Shown: positions 35,133 to 43,270 of the stretch, piece by piece
Layout of the letters: each line of letters opens with the position of its first letter
How positions within the stretch are numbered: the stretch's first letter is position 1
Assembly: GCF_001940455.1 (NCBI RefSeq)
Contig: NZ_MKQR01000026.1
Location: 18,070 to 82,069 of the forward strand
Reading direction: 5' to 3'
DNA: 64,000 bases
Source of the DNA: Actinokineospora bangkokensis
GTDB lineage: Bacteria; Actinomycetota; Actinomycetes; Mycobacteriales; Pseudonocardiaceae
Notes under the pieces: model-generated
Database searches by the model: none
The model's input: the letters and a program-made list of their open reading frames with translations, nothing else
What the model was told of the DNA's origin: nothing
Position numbers and translations under genes: made by a program

Positions 35133-35458
35133 GCGCGAACCCCGCCGACCAGCACACCGGTTCCCTGCCGCAGCTCGCTGACCTCATCCCCGAGCCGCTG
35201 TCCTCGCGCTGGGAGGACTCCTACAAGCAGTACGTCCGCACGGTCGCGGTGCGCGCCACCGGCGCCGGTGAGGCCCGGGTGATCGCGGAGGCGTCGGGAG
35301 CGGTCGCGCAGACGTGGCGCGCCATCTCGAACGTGCCGGGTCTGCCCTGGTGGAGCGTGGCGGCGGTGCAGGCAGCGGCGGAGGTCTTCGACGAACAGGC
35401 CGGGCACTGGCACGCCTTCGCCGACCACGTGGCCGGGCGCAGGGAGGGCGGCCGGTGA
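35129..35458 (+). CDS. Unknown protein, 109 residues (second of four)
   Basis: A helical protein with no signal peptide. Features: PQLADLIPEPLSSRWEDSYK near the N-terminus, an Ala-rich helix (RVIAEASGAVAQTWR), a WW pair near residue 72 and an HWHAF segment near the end. No family recognised. The GTG start overlaps the previous stop by four bases, and its own stop overlaps the next GTG. This tight coupling argues that it is translated and acts with its neighbours. Confidence 0.65.
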   Translation: MSANPADQHTGSLPQLADLIPEPLSSRWEDSYKQYVRTVAVRATGAGEARVIAEASGAVAQTWRAISNVPGLPWWSVAAVQAAAEVFDEQAGHWHAFADHVAGRREGGR

Positions 35459-35931
35459 GCGCGCAGGCCATCTCGCTCCCCCTGCCCACCGCGTCCGAGC
35501 TGGTCGCGGCCCTGCACGACCACCTGGCCCGGTTCGCCCACGTGGTCGCCCAGCCGTCGTCCATCTCCGTCGTGACCGCGCAGGAGTACCCGGTGCGCGT
35601 GCGGCTGCGCGGCGGCACCCTCGCCCAGACCTGCGCCGAGCTGCTGACCTGGTTCGAGTCGATCGAGGACGGCAAGACGCTCGTCCGCCGCTCCCCCGAC
35701 GGCGGAACGCTCATCCTGGAACTGCGCGGCCACACCGCCGACGACGTCCGCGTCATCGTCAACGGGGGCCTCCAGTGGAGCCTCGGCTGGTTCCCGTCCC
35801 TGCGGGCCGGGCAGAGCACCGCGCTCGGATCAGCTCTGCTCAGCGCACTGGCAGCCGACCCGTGGGAGCCCGACACGACCTTCCCAGCCGCCGTGATCAA
35901 CCTCAGCGCCACCGGGGGTGATGGCAGGTGA
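35455..35931 (+). CDS. Unknown protein, 158 residues (third of four)
   Basis: A soluble protein with alternating short helices and strands: ELVAALHDHLARF near residue 15, VRVRLRGGTLAQTCAELL in the middle and RVIVNGGLQWSLGW near residue 100. The middle segment looks like an alpha/beta nucleic-acid or ligand domain, but I cannot name it. The GTG overlaps the previous stop by four bases; the stop overlaps the start of the next gene. Part of the operon divergent from the HTH regulator. Confidence 0.65.
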   Translation: MSAQAISLPLPTASELVAALHDHLARFAHVVAQPSSISVVTAQEYPVRVRLRGGTLAQTCAELLTWFESIEDGKTLVRRSPDGGTLILELRGHTADDVRVIVNGGLQWSLGWFPSLRAGQSTALGSALLSALAADPWEPDTTFPAAVINLSATGGDGR

Positions 35932-36536
35932 ACCGCATTCCGCCTCAGCTGGTGCCCCAGGTCCCCTACATCACCACCTGGTCGGGCGAGGAAAGCAAGC
36001 GGCAACGGGTCGTCGACCGCAAGGCCGGACCGGGGATCGCGTTCGTCGACGAGCGGCCCCAGGATCGCGACTCGCGAGGGCTGCTCTGGACCAGGCAGAA
36101 GCGCGCCTACGGGCGGGGCAGGCCGCTGTTCGGACAAGTACACAGCCCCCGCCAGCGACACGCCATGGACAAACTCCTGTGCCAGGTCTGCGCCCACCCC
36201 GCCGACCGCGACCCCGACGGCGGAGTCCTCTGGATGCTGCGCGACCACCGCAACGACTGGCCGGACTGGCCCAACGGCATGGCGGTCACCGAACCACCCA
36301 TCTGCCGCAACTGCGTCAAGGTCTCCGCACAACGGTGCCCCGCCATGCGCAAAGGGCACGCCCTCATCCGCGCCTGGGCCATGCCAATCGCCGGCGTGCG
36401 CGGCAACCTCTACCGCCCCACCGAGAACGGGCCGGTGCTGATCGGACCCCAAGTGGTGTGGTTCGGGGCGGACCTGCGGTGGGTGCTCGGGATGCACCTC
36501 GTCCGGGAGTTCACCGAGGCCGACGTACTCAACTGA
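35928..36536 (+). CDS. Cys-rich protein of unknown function, 202 residues (fourth of four)
   Basis: The largest member of the small operon. It has a probable zinc site: CQVC near residue 85 and CRNC near residue 125, followed by a lone Cys in AQRCPAM, which resembles a treble-clef-type knuckle. The N-terminus (YITTWSGEE) and the central FVDERPQDRD are not diagnostic. No catalytic motif seen. A protein of this general form occurs beside regulators in other actinobacteria as far as I recall, but I cannot give a function. The GTG start overlaps the previous stop by three bases. Confidence 0.7.
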   Translation: MNRIPPQLVPQVPYITTWSGEESKRQRVVDRKAGPGIAFVDERPQDRDSRGLLWTRQKRAYGRGRPLFGQVHSPRQRHAMDKLLCQVCAHPADRDPDGGVLWMLRDHRNDWPDWPNGMAVTEPPICRNCVKVSAQRCPAMRKGHALIRAWAMPIAGVRGNLYRPTENGPVLIGPQVVWFGADLRWVLGMHLVREFTEADVLN

Positions 36537-36618
36537 TCGGCGGCGTGCGTTCGGCGCGGGTGCGGTCCACGAGCGATTCCGGATCGTGGTGGACCTGACC
36601 GCCAGGTTTGTCGGCTGG

Positions 36619-36630
36619 CAGCGCCGTTCG
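36619..36630 (+). repeat. 12-bp direct repeat, right copy (possible island boundary)
   Basis: CAGCGCCGTTCG, identical to 32897-32908. It lies 82 bp after the end of the four-gene operon and 40 bp before the DUF4442 gene. No integrase or tRNA is nearby. Confidence 0.35.
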
Positions 36631-36670
36631 GGGGGTTGCCAGGGGCGTTACTCGTCAGTAGCTTCGCGGC

Positions 36671-37138
36671 GTGGGTGAGACGTTGACGTTCCGGGCGTGG
36701 CGGGCTGTCCAGGGGAAGCCGCTGGGCAAGGTGCTGTTCTCCGCGGCGGCGATGGTGCGGGTGCCCTACTTCCGGACGGTGTTGCCGTTCGTGCGGGAGA
36801 TGGGGCCGGGGCGGGCGGTGGTGAGCGCGCCGAAGTGGTGGGGGGTGCACAACCACATCGGGACGTTCCACGCGATCGCGGTGTGCAACATGGCGGAGAT
36901 CGCGATGGGGATGTTGGCGGAGGCGACCGTGCCGACGAGCCACCGGTGGATCCCGAAGGGGATGTCGGTGGAGTACACCGCCAAGGCTCGGACGGGGCTG
37001 GTGGCGACGGCGGAGGTGGTGGTGCCGGAGTTCGGCGGGGACGCGTTCGAGCTGCCGGTGCCGGTGTCCATCCGGGACACGGGTGGGACCGAGGTGGCCA
37101 GGGCGGTCATCACGGTGTGGGTGACGCCGGCCGCTTAG
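36671..37138 (+). CDS. DUF4442 hotdog-fold protein
   Basis: A 155-residue thioesterase-like protein of the hotdog family. It has the family's helix segment HNHIGTFHAIAVCNMAEIA and the strand pair SHRWIPKGMSVEYTAKA. Members are thought to act on acyl-CoA or acyl-carrier thioesters, but the substrate is unknown. TAGCTT lies six bases before the GTG (36659-36664), so a leaderless start is likely. It stands alone on its strand, with a 193-bp gap to the next gene that shows nothing but that gene's promoter. Confidence 0.82.
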   Translation: MGETLTFRAWRAVQGKPLGKVLFSAAAMVRVPYFRTVLPFVREMGPGRAVVSAPKWWGVHNHIGTFHAIAVCNMAEIAMGMLAEATVPTSHRWIPKGMSVEYTAKARTGLVATAEVVVPEFGGDAFELPVPVSIRDTGGTEVARAVITVWVTPAA

Positions 37139-37331
37139 GCCGAGCGCGTGTCGCGCCCACCACATGACCGCGGCGGTGCTCCGCTGTGCATGGTTCGGAC
37201 GAGTGCGGGTAGTCGCGTTGGTGGTGCCGCGAATGGCGGTGTGACCAGGCACGAGCGGCGGGTTGGCCGATCCCGCGCCACTGCGGCGGCGCCCCACGCG
37301 GGCGGTGGCGGGGCGGCATACGATCAGGGCC

Positions 37332-37904
37332 ATGACCAACACGGTGTTCCTGCTGCGGCACGGTCAGACGGAGTGGTCCGAGAGCGGCAAGCACACGAGC
37401 CGGTCCGACATCCCGCTCACGCCCGAGGGGGAGGAGCGGGCGCGGCGGACGGGGGAGATGCTGGCGGGCATGCTGGAGCACCCCGCGCTGGTGCTCTCCA
37501 GCCCCCGCGAGCGGGCGGTGCGCACGGCGGAGCTGGCCGGGCTGGCGGTCGCGGAGACGACCGAGGACCTGGCCGAGTGGGACTACGGCGAGTACGAGGG
37601 GATCACCACCGCCGAGATCCGGGAGACGGTGCCGGGGTGGACGGTGTGGACCCACCCGACGCCGGGTGGGGAGACCGCGGAGCAGGTGACAGCGCGGGCC
37701 GAGCGGGTGCTGTCGCGGGCGCGGGCGGCCGGGTTGGACGTGGTGCTGGTGGGGCACGGGCACTTCAGCCGGGTGCTGGCGGCGACGTGGGTGGGGCAGG
37801 ACGCCGCCTACGGGATCCACTTCGGACTGGACCCGGCCGGGCTGGTGGTGCTGGGCGAGGAGCACGGGCTGCCGCAGATCAAGCGCCTGAACGTGCACCC
37901 GTGA
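37332..37904 (+). CDS. Histidine phosphatase family (phosphoglycerate mutase-like) protein
   Basis: A 190-residue protein. The catalytic RHG motif is in FLLRHGQTEWSESGKH; SSPRERAVRTAEL gives the second Arg; the acidic residue lies in EWDYGEYEG; and the second catalytic His is in LVGHGHFSRVL. It is a cofactor-independent acid-phosphatase-like member, as in the MSMEG/Rv3214 (Gpm2) group; broad phosphatase activity is more likely than glycolytic mutase activity. TACGAT seven bases before the ATG suggests a leaderless message. Its stop overlaps the GTG of the following GNAT gene. Confidence 0.9.
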   Translation: MTNTVFLLRHGQTEWSESGKHTSRSDIPLTPEGEERARRTGEMLAGMLEHPALVLSSPRERAVRTAELAGLAVAETTEDLAEWDYGEYEGITTAEIRETVPGWTVWTHPTPGGETAEQVTARAERVLSRARAAGLDVVLVGHGHFSRVLAATWVGQDAAYGIHFGLDPAGLVVLGEEHGLPQIKRLNVHP

Positions 37905-38413
37905 GCGGGGCGGTCCGCCGGGTGCGGGAGTCCGATGTGGACGCGGTGGTGGCGCTGGAGCACGAGCTGGCCGCCTACCAGCGCGCGGCGGACCGGTGCG
38001 AGCTGACCGCGGAGCAGCTGCACCGGGCGCTGTTCGGGGCGGACCCGGCGCTGTTCGGGCACGTGGTGGAGGTCGGCGGCGAGGTCGTGGGCAGCGCGCT
38101 GTGGTTCCTCAGCTTCTCCACCTGGCGCGGGGAGCACGGGATCTACCTGGAGCACCTCATCGTCCGCGCCGGGCACCGGGGCGGCGGGTTGGGCAGGGCG
38201 CTGCTCGCCGCGCTGGCCGCCGAGTGCGTGGCGCGGGGGTACCCGCGGCTGGAGTGGGCCGTCATGGACTGGAACGAGCCGTCGATCGGGTTCTACCGGT
38301 CGCTGGGCGGTGAACCCCTCGGCGGGCAGACGGTCTACCGGCTCGCGGGCGGCGCCCTGGCCGCCCTCGGGGGCGGCCAGGGCGGCGGGGTCACACGCCC
38401 GACGTCTGGGTGA
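37901..38413 (+). CDS. GNAT family N-acetyltransferase
   Basis: A 170-residue acetyltransferase. The acetyl-CoA site is visible as HRGGGLGRALLAAL (Q/RxxGxG/A form), preceded by the strand YLEHLIVR and followed by WNEPSIGFYRSLGG, typical of the diamine/spermidine acetyltransferase-like branch. The substrate cannot be assigned. The start overlaps the phosphatase stop (GTGA). The last 23 bp overlap the convergent protease gene. The C-terminal Gly/Ala-rich tail after residue 150 looks like read-through of the overlap. Confidence 0.88.
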   Translation: MSGAVRRVRESDVDAVVALEHELAAYQRAADRCELTAEQLHRALFGADPALFGHVVEVGGEVVGSALWFLSFSTWRGEHGIYLEHLIVRAGHRGGGLGRALLAALAAECVARGYPRLEWAVMDWNEPSIGFYRSLGGEPLGGQTVYRLAGGALAALGGGQGGGVTRPTSG

Positions 38414-39113
38414 TCCAGTCGCGGTACTCGAACGTGGCGGTGTAGTTGCTGGTGGTCGCGCGGTCGCTCGTCGAGGCCACGCCCACCTGGTAGTACTGAC
38501 CGTCGACCGGGCTGGTGGCGAACATCGGGCCGCCGGAGTCCCCGCCCGCGGCGATGCCGTCGCCGTAGGTGACGGTGACGGCCCGGCCGCCCCGGTAGTC
38601 CGAGCCGCTGGTGGTCGCGACGGTCACGTCGGCCACCTTGAGGGTGCGCGACTGGCAGTTGATCTCGGGCTGGTCGGTGCAGGTGGCGCCCCAGCCGTAG
38701 ATCTGCACGGTCTGGCCGCCGGAGACCGCGGACCCCGGGCCGAGCGGGGCGTAGGTGGCCTGGACGTCGTGGTCGAGCTCCACCAGCGCCAGGTCGGCGG
38801 TGGGGTGGGTGTGCACGGAGACGCCGGTGGCCTGCTCGCCCTGGGTCTGGTCGAGCGAGCCGATGTGGAAGGTCAGCGTGCCGCCGCCCGCCACGCAGTG
38901 CTCGGCGGTGAGGATCCACTTGGCGGCGATGATCGTGGCGGAGCAGGTCTCCCGGCCGTCGGAGAACAGCCGGGCGGCCCAAGGCCCGCTGCCGGCGTCA
39001 CCGCCGTCGATGATGCGCGGGCTGTAGTCAGTCGCCTCGGCGGGCGATGTGAAGGCGGTCAGGGCGGCTGCGGTCGCGCAGGCCAGGGCGGCGCCGACTC
39101 GGATGGTGCGCAC
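38391..39113 (-). CDS. Secreted trypsin-like serine protease
   Basis: A 240-residue S1 peptidase with an N-terminal signal peptide ending AEA (about residue 27). Maturation should expose IIDGG. The catalytic triad is His in LTAEHC, Asp in TADLALVEL and Ser in AAGGDSGGP. Cysteines flank the His as in trypsins. The substrate-pocket residue before the Ser region is Gly/Ala-rich, so specificity is not clear. I chose the GTG at 39113 because GAGGTGG precedes it; a GTG three codons upstream is possible. It is convergent with the GNAT gene. Confidence 0.9.
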   Translation of the reverse strand: MRTIRVGAALACATAAALTAFTSPAEATDYSPRIIDGGDAGSGPWAARLFSDGRETCSATIIAAKWILTAEHCVAGGGTLTFHIGSLDQTQGEQATGVSVHTHPTADLALVELDHDVQATYAPLGPGSAVSGGQTVQIYGWGATCTDQPEINCQSRTLKVADVTVATTSGSDYRGGRAVTVTYGDGIAAGGDSGGPMFATSPVDGQYYQVGVASTSDRATTSNYTATFEYRDWITQTSGV

Positions 39114-39223
39114 GGGGTCCACCTCGTCTCACAGGGTGATCGGGACCACCGCAGCCTCACCCGCCCGGGATTGGTGAACCACCCGCCGATAGTCGGAAAC
39201 TTTTCACCGACGTGACGGACCGG

Positions 39224-39628
39224 TCAGTCGGAACCCTCATCGCCGTGCGCCCACAGCGTCGTCCTCGGGTGGAACAGCAGCACCAGCGCGGCCACCGCGA
39301 CGACCGCCACGGGGACGCCGATCTCGGGCCGCCCGGAGGGCCCGATGGCGTACCAGGCCGCGCCCGCGACGAGCACCTCCAGCACGATCGACGGCCCGCG
39401 CGCCCACGTCCGGCCCAGGAACAGCCCGCTCGCGCACGCCACCACCCCGCCGGTGAACACCGCGAAGTACGCGACCTCGCCGAGCACCGTGCGGGTGCCC
39501 AGCGCGCCACCGCCGCCGAGCCCCTCGACCAGCAGGACCACGGTGAACACCAGGGCGGCCAAGCCCTGCAGCGCGATCAGCGCGCCCGCGCCGAGGACGG
39601 TGCGCGGGGCGTTGGCGGTCAGTGGCAC
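39224..39628 (-). CDS. Small integral membrane protein
   Basis: A 134-residue protein with four predicted membrane helices (about residues 13-35, 50-72, 78-95 and 105-122), and a short charged C-terminus (HGDEGSD). The family is unknown to me; similar proteins are widespread in actinobacteria as uncharacterised inner-membrane proteins. The GTG at 39628 has GAGGGA upstream. The gap after it (39114-39223) shows nothing clear. Confidence 0.75.
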   Translation of the reverse strand: MPLTANAPRTVLGAGALIALQGLAALVFTVVLLVEGLGGGGALGTRTVLGEVAYFAVFTGGVVACASGLFLGRTWARGPSIVLEVLVAGAAWYAIGPSGRPEIGVPVAVVAVAALVLLFHPRTTLWAHGDEGSD

Positions 39629-39779
39629 GGGAATCCCTCGCTAGGTGTCGACGCGGTGGGCCACCGGGGGACGATGACCGTCCGTGTGCACCGCCGATCG
39701 TATGCCACTCGGACGGCCGGTCGTGCCGGGCGCGGGTGACAGGGCATGATCTGGGTGTCACACCTCGCGGAGCGATGAG

Positions 39780-39793
39780 CAGACGGTCGTCTG
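39780..39793. promoter_or_regulatory. Inverted repeat upstream of the kinase gene
   Basis: CAGACG-GT-CGTCTG in the 278-bp divergent gap between the membrane protein and the diacylglycerol kinase-like gene. The latter has TACCCT at 39895-39900, six bases before its ATG. The dyad is about 100 bp upstream of that promoter. Confidence 0.35.
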
Positions 39794-39906
39794 GGTGCAC
39801 TCGTCGAACCGCGGACCGGCGGCGGAGGGAGCGGCGGCTCGGGCGATCCCGGACTGGCGGCGGGTGGGCGCGCGGCGCCCCGACCCCGCCGGCCTACCCT
39901 GCGGCC

Positions 39907-40872
39907 ATGCGCGCAGTCCTCGTCGTGAACCCCAAGGCCACGGCAACCACCTCGGCCGGGCGCGACGTGCTGGCGCACGCGCTGGCCAGCGCGGTCAAGC
40001 TGGACGTGGTCGAGACCGACTACCGGGGCCACGCGCAGGCGGCGGCCGCCCAGGCCGCGGTCGACGGCGCGGACCTGGTGGTCGCCCACGGCGGCGACGG
40101 GACGGTCAACGAGGTCGTCAACGGCCTGCTGGCCGCGGGACCCGGTGCCGCGACGCCGATGCTCGGCGTGGTGCCGGGCGGGTCGGCGAACGTCTTCGCG
40201 CGCGCCCTGGGGCTGCCGCGCCACCCCGTCGAGGCCACCCACGAGCTGCTGCGGGCGCTGGCCACGGGCAGCAGCAGGCGCGTCGGGCTGGGCCGGGTGG
40301 AGGCCGACGGGGGCGAGCCCGCCCGCTGGTTCACCTTCAACGCCGGGGTCGGCTGGGACGCCGACGTGGTCGACACCGTGGCCCGCAAGCGCGGCAAGCG
40401 CGCCACCTCCGCCCTCTACGCCCGCTCCGCCCTGGCCAGGTACGCGCGCCCGGGCCGCAAGCGCCCCGACCTGGTCGTCGAGGTGCCGGGGCTGCCCACC
40501 GCGCGGGGGATGCGGCTGGCGTTCGTGTCGAACACCGACCCGTGGAGCTACCTCAACGCGCGGCCGCTGCGCCTGAACCCGACCTGCTCGTTCGAGGGCG
40601 GCCTCGGCCTGTTCGCGCTGGACTCGATGGGCCTGTTCACGGTGCTCAACGCGGGGTGGCGGGCGCTGAGCGGCAGGGGCGAGCAGCGCGGCAGGCACCT
40701 GCTGCGCCACGACGACGTGCCCGCGGTGGTGGTGCGCGCGGCCGAGCCGGTGCGCGTGCAGTGCGACGGCGACCTGCTGGGCGAGCGCGCGCTGGTGCGG
40801 TTCACCGCGGTGCCGGACGCGCTGGCCGTCGCCGTGCCGGTCGCCGCCCGGCCCCAGGGGCGACCCGTTTAG
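39907..40872 (+). CDS. Diacylglycerol/lipid kinase family protein
   Basis: A 321-residue DagK/YegS-type kinase. It has the ATP-binding motif HGGDGTVNEVVNGL near residue 60 and GVVPGGSANVFARALG after it. The C-terminal beta domain (FTFNAGVGWDADVVD, then VQCDGDLLGE) is typical. It phosphorylates a lipid such as diacylglycerol, possibly feeding phospholipid recycling. The ATG is preceded by TACCCT at six bases, so it is probably leaderless. It ends 290 bp before whiB1. Confidence 0.9.
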   Translation: MRAVLVVNPKATATTSAGRDVLAHALASAVKLDVVETDYRGHAQAAAAQAAVDGADLVVAHGGDGTVNEVVNGLLAAGPGAATPMLGVVPGGSANVFARALGLPRHPVEATHELLRALATGSSRRVGLGRVEADGGEPARWFTFNAGVGWDADVVDTVARKRGKRATSALYARSALARYARPGRKRPDLVVEVPGLPTARGMRLAFVSNTDPWSYLNARPLRLNPTCSFEGGLGLFALDSMGLFTVLNAGWRALSGRGEQRGRHLLRHDDVPAVVVRAAEPVRVQCDGDLLGERALVRFTAVPDALAVAVPVAARPQGRPV

Positions 40873-41165
40873 CCCAGGGCGCGCGGGGGTAGAACCCAGA
40901 CAGCGGACAACTTCACAAGCACTGCGTCACCCGAGACGTCAGACGCCTCCACCAGTGGGTCAGCCGGTCGCGTTACGGCCGTGATCAAATCGTTGCCCAC
41001 CGTCGTGTCAGGGCTCTGACGTGGATCTTTCGGGTGAGTTCACTCACCGGGCTCAGAAGAACCCTTGACATCCGCTGAGTTCGTGAAAGCATTCACAAGC
41101 ACCCCGACGACCGGATGACGACTAGAGGCGTGCCATAGCGCGCCTTGAGCGAGGAGCACGTAGAA
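40873..41165 (+). promoter_or_regulatory. whiB1 upstream region with CRP-like site and a second dyad
   Basis: At 41082-41097 CGTGA-AAGCAT-TCACA matches the CRP consensus TGTGA-N6-TCACA at nine of ten positions. Further upstream, GGTGAGT-tc-ACTCACC at 41033-41048 is a perfect 7-2-7 inverted repeat. TTCACAAGCAC occurs twice (about 40915 and 41092). A TTGACA at 41065-41070 has no convincing -10 at the right spacing; TAGAGG at 41123-41128 is a candidate -10. GAGGAG at 41151-41156 is the ribosome site. In M. tuberculosis whiB1 is controlled by the CRP protein Rv3676, so this agrees with known regulation. Confidence 0.7.
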
Positions 41166-41420
41166 ATGGACTGGCGCCACCGCGCGGCCTGCCGTGACGA
41201 GGACCCCGAGCTGTTCTTCCCCGTGGGGACGAGTGGCCCCGCGGTCCTGCAGGTCGCTGAGGCGAAGGCCGTTTGCCACCGCTGCCCCGTCGCCTCCAAC
41301 TGCCTGTCATGGGCGCTCGAAAGCGGCCAGGACGCTGGCGTGTGGGGCGGGATGAGCGAGGACGAGCGTCGCGCGCTGAAGCGCCGCAACGCCCGGACCC
41401 GGGCACGGAGCAACGCCTGA
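41166..41420 (+). CDS. whiB1: WhiB1 (WblE) iron-sulfur transcription factor
   Basis: An 84-residue Wbl protein. Cys9, Cys37, Cys40 and Cys46 should hold a [4Fe-4S] cluster that reacts with nitric oxide; the GVWGG turn (about residues 60-64) and a basic C-terminus (RRALKRRNARTRARSNA) bind DNA and the primary sigma factor. Positions of all four Cys equal those of M. tuberculosis WhiB1. I chose ATG 41166 with GAGGAG upstream; a longer GTG start at 41145 is unlikely. It stands alone, controlled by the CRP-like site upstream and ended by a clear terminator. It is essential in mycobacteria. Confidence 0.96.
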   Translation: MDWRHRAACRDEDPELFFPVGTSGPAVLQVAEAKAVCHRCPVASNCLSWALESGQDAGVWGGMSEDERRALKRRNARTRARSNA

Positions 41421-41456
41421 GCTTCCGCTGACACGAACGCGGAAACCCACAACGCG

Positions 41457-41502
41457 AAGAAGGTCGACCGTCGAGAAATCGGCGGTCGGCCTTCTTGCTT
41501 TT
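41457..41502 (+). terminator. Intrinsic terminator after whiB1
   Basis: A 14-bp stem (41457-41470 with 41483-41496, one G-U pair) and a 12-base loop, followed by GCTTTTCC. This is the only hairpin in the window with a good T-run. Convergent pdtaS ends 82 bp later. Confidence 0.8.
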
Positions 41503-41584
41503 CCAGGCGATTCCGGCGCCCGGGAACCCGTTGATCACAGGCTGATCACGGGTGACGGTGTTGCGATTACCACCAGTGACCGAT

Positions 41585-43093
41585 TCACCCGCGGCGGTGC
41601 GACAGCGGCACCCGCAGCACCGCCTCGGTGCCCTTGCGGTCGCGCTTGCCCAGCGACAGGCTCCCCCGCAGCTCCGACTCGACCAGGGTCCGCACGATCT
41701 GCAACCCCAGGCCCGTCGCGCGCTCCAGGGAGAACCCGCGCGGCAGCCCCCGGCCGTCGTCGGCCACCACCACGTCGAGCCACCGGGCCGAGCGGGTGGC
41801 GGTCACCACGACCTCCCCGGAGTTCCCGGCCGGGTAGGCGTGCTCGACGGCGTTCTGGACCAGCTCGGTCAGCACCATGACCAGCGGGGTCGCGACCTCC
41901 GCGGCCACGACGCCGAACTGCCCGCTCTTGCGGACCTGGACGTGGCTCTCCGCCGCGGCGACGTCGCCCAGCACCGGGATGACCTTGTCGATCAGCTCGT
42001 CGAGGTCGGCGCGCTCGTCGACCGAGGTCGACAGCGTCTCGTGCACCAGGGCGATGGCGGCCACCCGGCGCACCGACTCCGCCAGCGCCTCCTTGGCCTC
42101 CGGGGAGCTGGTGCGCCGCGACTGCAACCGCAGCAGCGCGGCGACGGTCTGGAGGTTGTTCTTCACCCGGTGGTGGATCTCGCGGATCGTGGCGTCCTTG
42201 GACATCAGCGCGCGGTCGCGGCGGCGCACCTCGGTGACGTCGCGGCAGAGCACCAGCGCCCCCGCGGGCTTGCCGCCGGGGCGCAGCGGCAGCGCCCGGA
42301 ACAGCACGGCGGCGCCCCGGCGCGACTCGGCGTCGATGCGCATCGTGGGCTGGCCCTCCAGGGCCGTGACGATGCGCTGGGACACCTCCGTGGCGTCGAA
42401 CGGGTCCGCGATGAGCGAGCGGGTCAGCGGGGCCAGGCGGGCGCCCACCAGGTCCGCGGCGTGGCCCATCCGGTGGTAGGCCGACAGCGCGTTCGGGGAG
42501 GCGAAGACCACCGAGCCGCCGGTGTCCAGGCGGATCAGCCCGTCGCCCACCCGCGGCGAGGTGTGCACGTCCGGGGAGGGCTCCGCGGTCGGGAAGGTGC
42601 CGTCGGCGACCATGTGGCACAGGTCGCCCGCGATGCCCAGGTAGGCGATCTCCAGGCCGCTGGGCACGCGCGGGACGGCCAGGTTCGTCTCCCGCGACAG
42701 GATGCCGATGACCTCACCCCGGTGGACCACCGGGACGGCCTCGCGGCGCACCGGCACCCCCAGGTACCAGCGCGGGTCCTCCTCGCGGCAGATGCGCCGC
42801 TCCGCCGCCGCCCGGCGCAGCTGCGGGTTCTCCTCGGCGTCGGTGTGGCTGCCCACCACGTCCTCGGTGTGCGCGGTGGGCGCCGTGGTCGGCCGCGCCT
42901 GCGCCACGCAGATGTAGCGCTCCTCCCCGTCGGGCACCGCGTCCGGGCCCTCGGTCACCCGCACCCAGAGCAGGAAGTCGGCGAAGGACAGGTCGGACAG
43001 CAGCTGCCACTCGGCCACCACGAGTTGGAGGTGGTCCACCGCGCCCCCGGGCAGCCCGGTGTGCTCGGCCAGCAGGTCAGACAGCGTGGACAC
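41585..43093 (-). CDS. pdtaS: Sensor histidine kinase PdtaS
   Basis: A 502-residue soluble HWE/HisKA_2-type kinase that signals to the RNA-binding antiterminator PdtaR. It has an N-terminal GAF-like domain (about residues 5-180), a PAS domain (about 190-290), then IREIHHRVKNNLQTVAALLRLQ with the phosphorylatable His near residue 305, and an ATPase domain with VLTELVQNAVEHAY, DDGRGLP and GLGLQIV. The GTG at 43093 (VSTLSDLLAEHTG) is the family start. In mycobacteria PdtaS detects copper and nitric oxide. Gene position next to whiB1 and sigH/sigR matches that genome. Confidence 0.93.
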   Translation of the reverse strand: MSTLSDLLAEHTGLPGGAVDHLQLVVAEWQLLSDLSFADFLLWVRVTEGPDAVPDGEERYICVAQARPTTAPTAHTEDVVGSHTDAEENPQLRRAAAERRICREEDPRWYLGVPVRREAVPVVHRGEVIGILSRETNLAVPRVPSGLEIAYLGIAGDLCHMVADGTFPTAEPSPDVHTSPRVGDGLIRLDTGGSVVFASPNALSAYHRMGHAADLVGARLAPLTRSLIADPFDATEVSQRIVTALEGQPTMRIDAESRRGAAVLFRALPLRPGGKPAGALVLCRDVTEVRRRDRALMSKDATIREIHHRVKNNLQTVAALLRLQSRRTSSPEAKEALAESVRRVAAIALVHETLSTSVDERADLDELIDKVIPVLGDVAAAESHVQVRKSGQFGVVAAEVATPLVMVLTELVQNAVEHAYPAGNSGEVVVTATRSARWLDVVVADDGRGLPRGFSLERATGLGLQIVRTLVESELRGSLSLGKRDRKGTEAVLRVPLSHRRG

Positions 43094-43270
43094 GCGGCTC
43101 CGTTCGCAGGCTCCGGCGCGCGCCCGGACCCCCGCCGCCGGGGCGCGCATTCCCGCCGCGCCCCCTCCCCGCCGGGGAGCCGGACGCGGCCATGGCAAAA
43201 TCTACGTCAACGGTGCGTGACCGCGAGCAGGTTGTGAGGTCCGCGCCACCCCCGAGACGAGGAGGCAGCC

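Noticed and set aside
41065-41070. TTGACA as the -35 of whiB1
   Set aside because: No -10-like hexamer lies 16-19 bases downstream.
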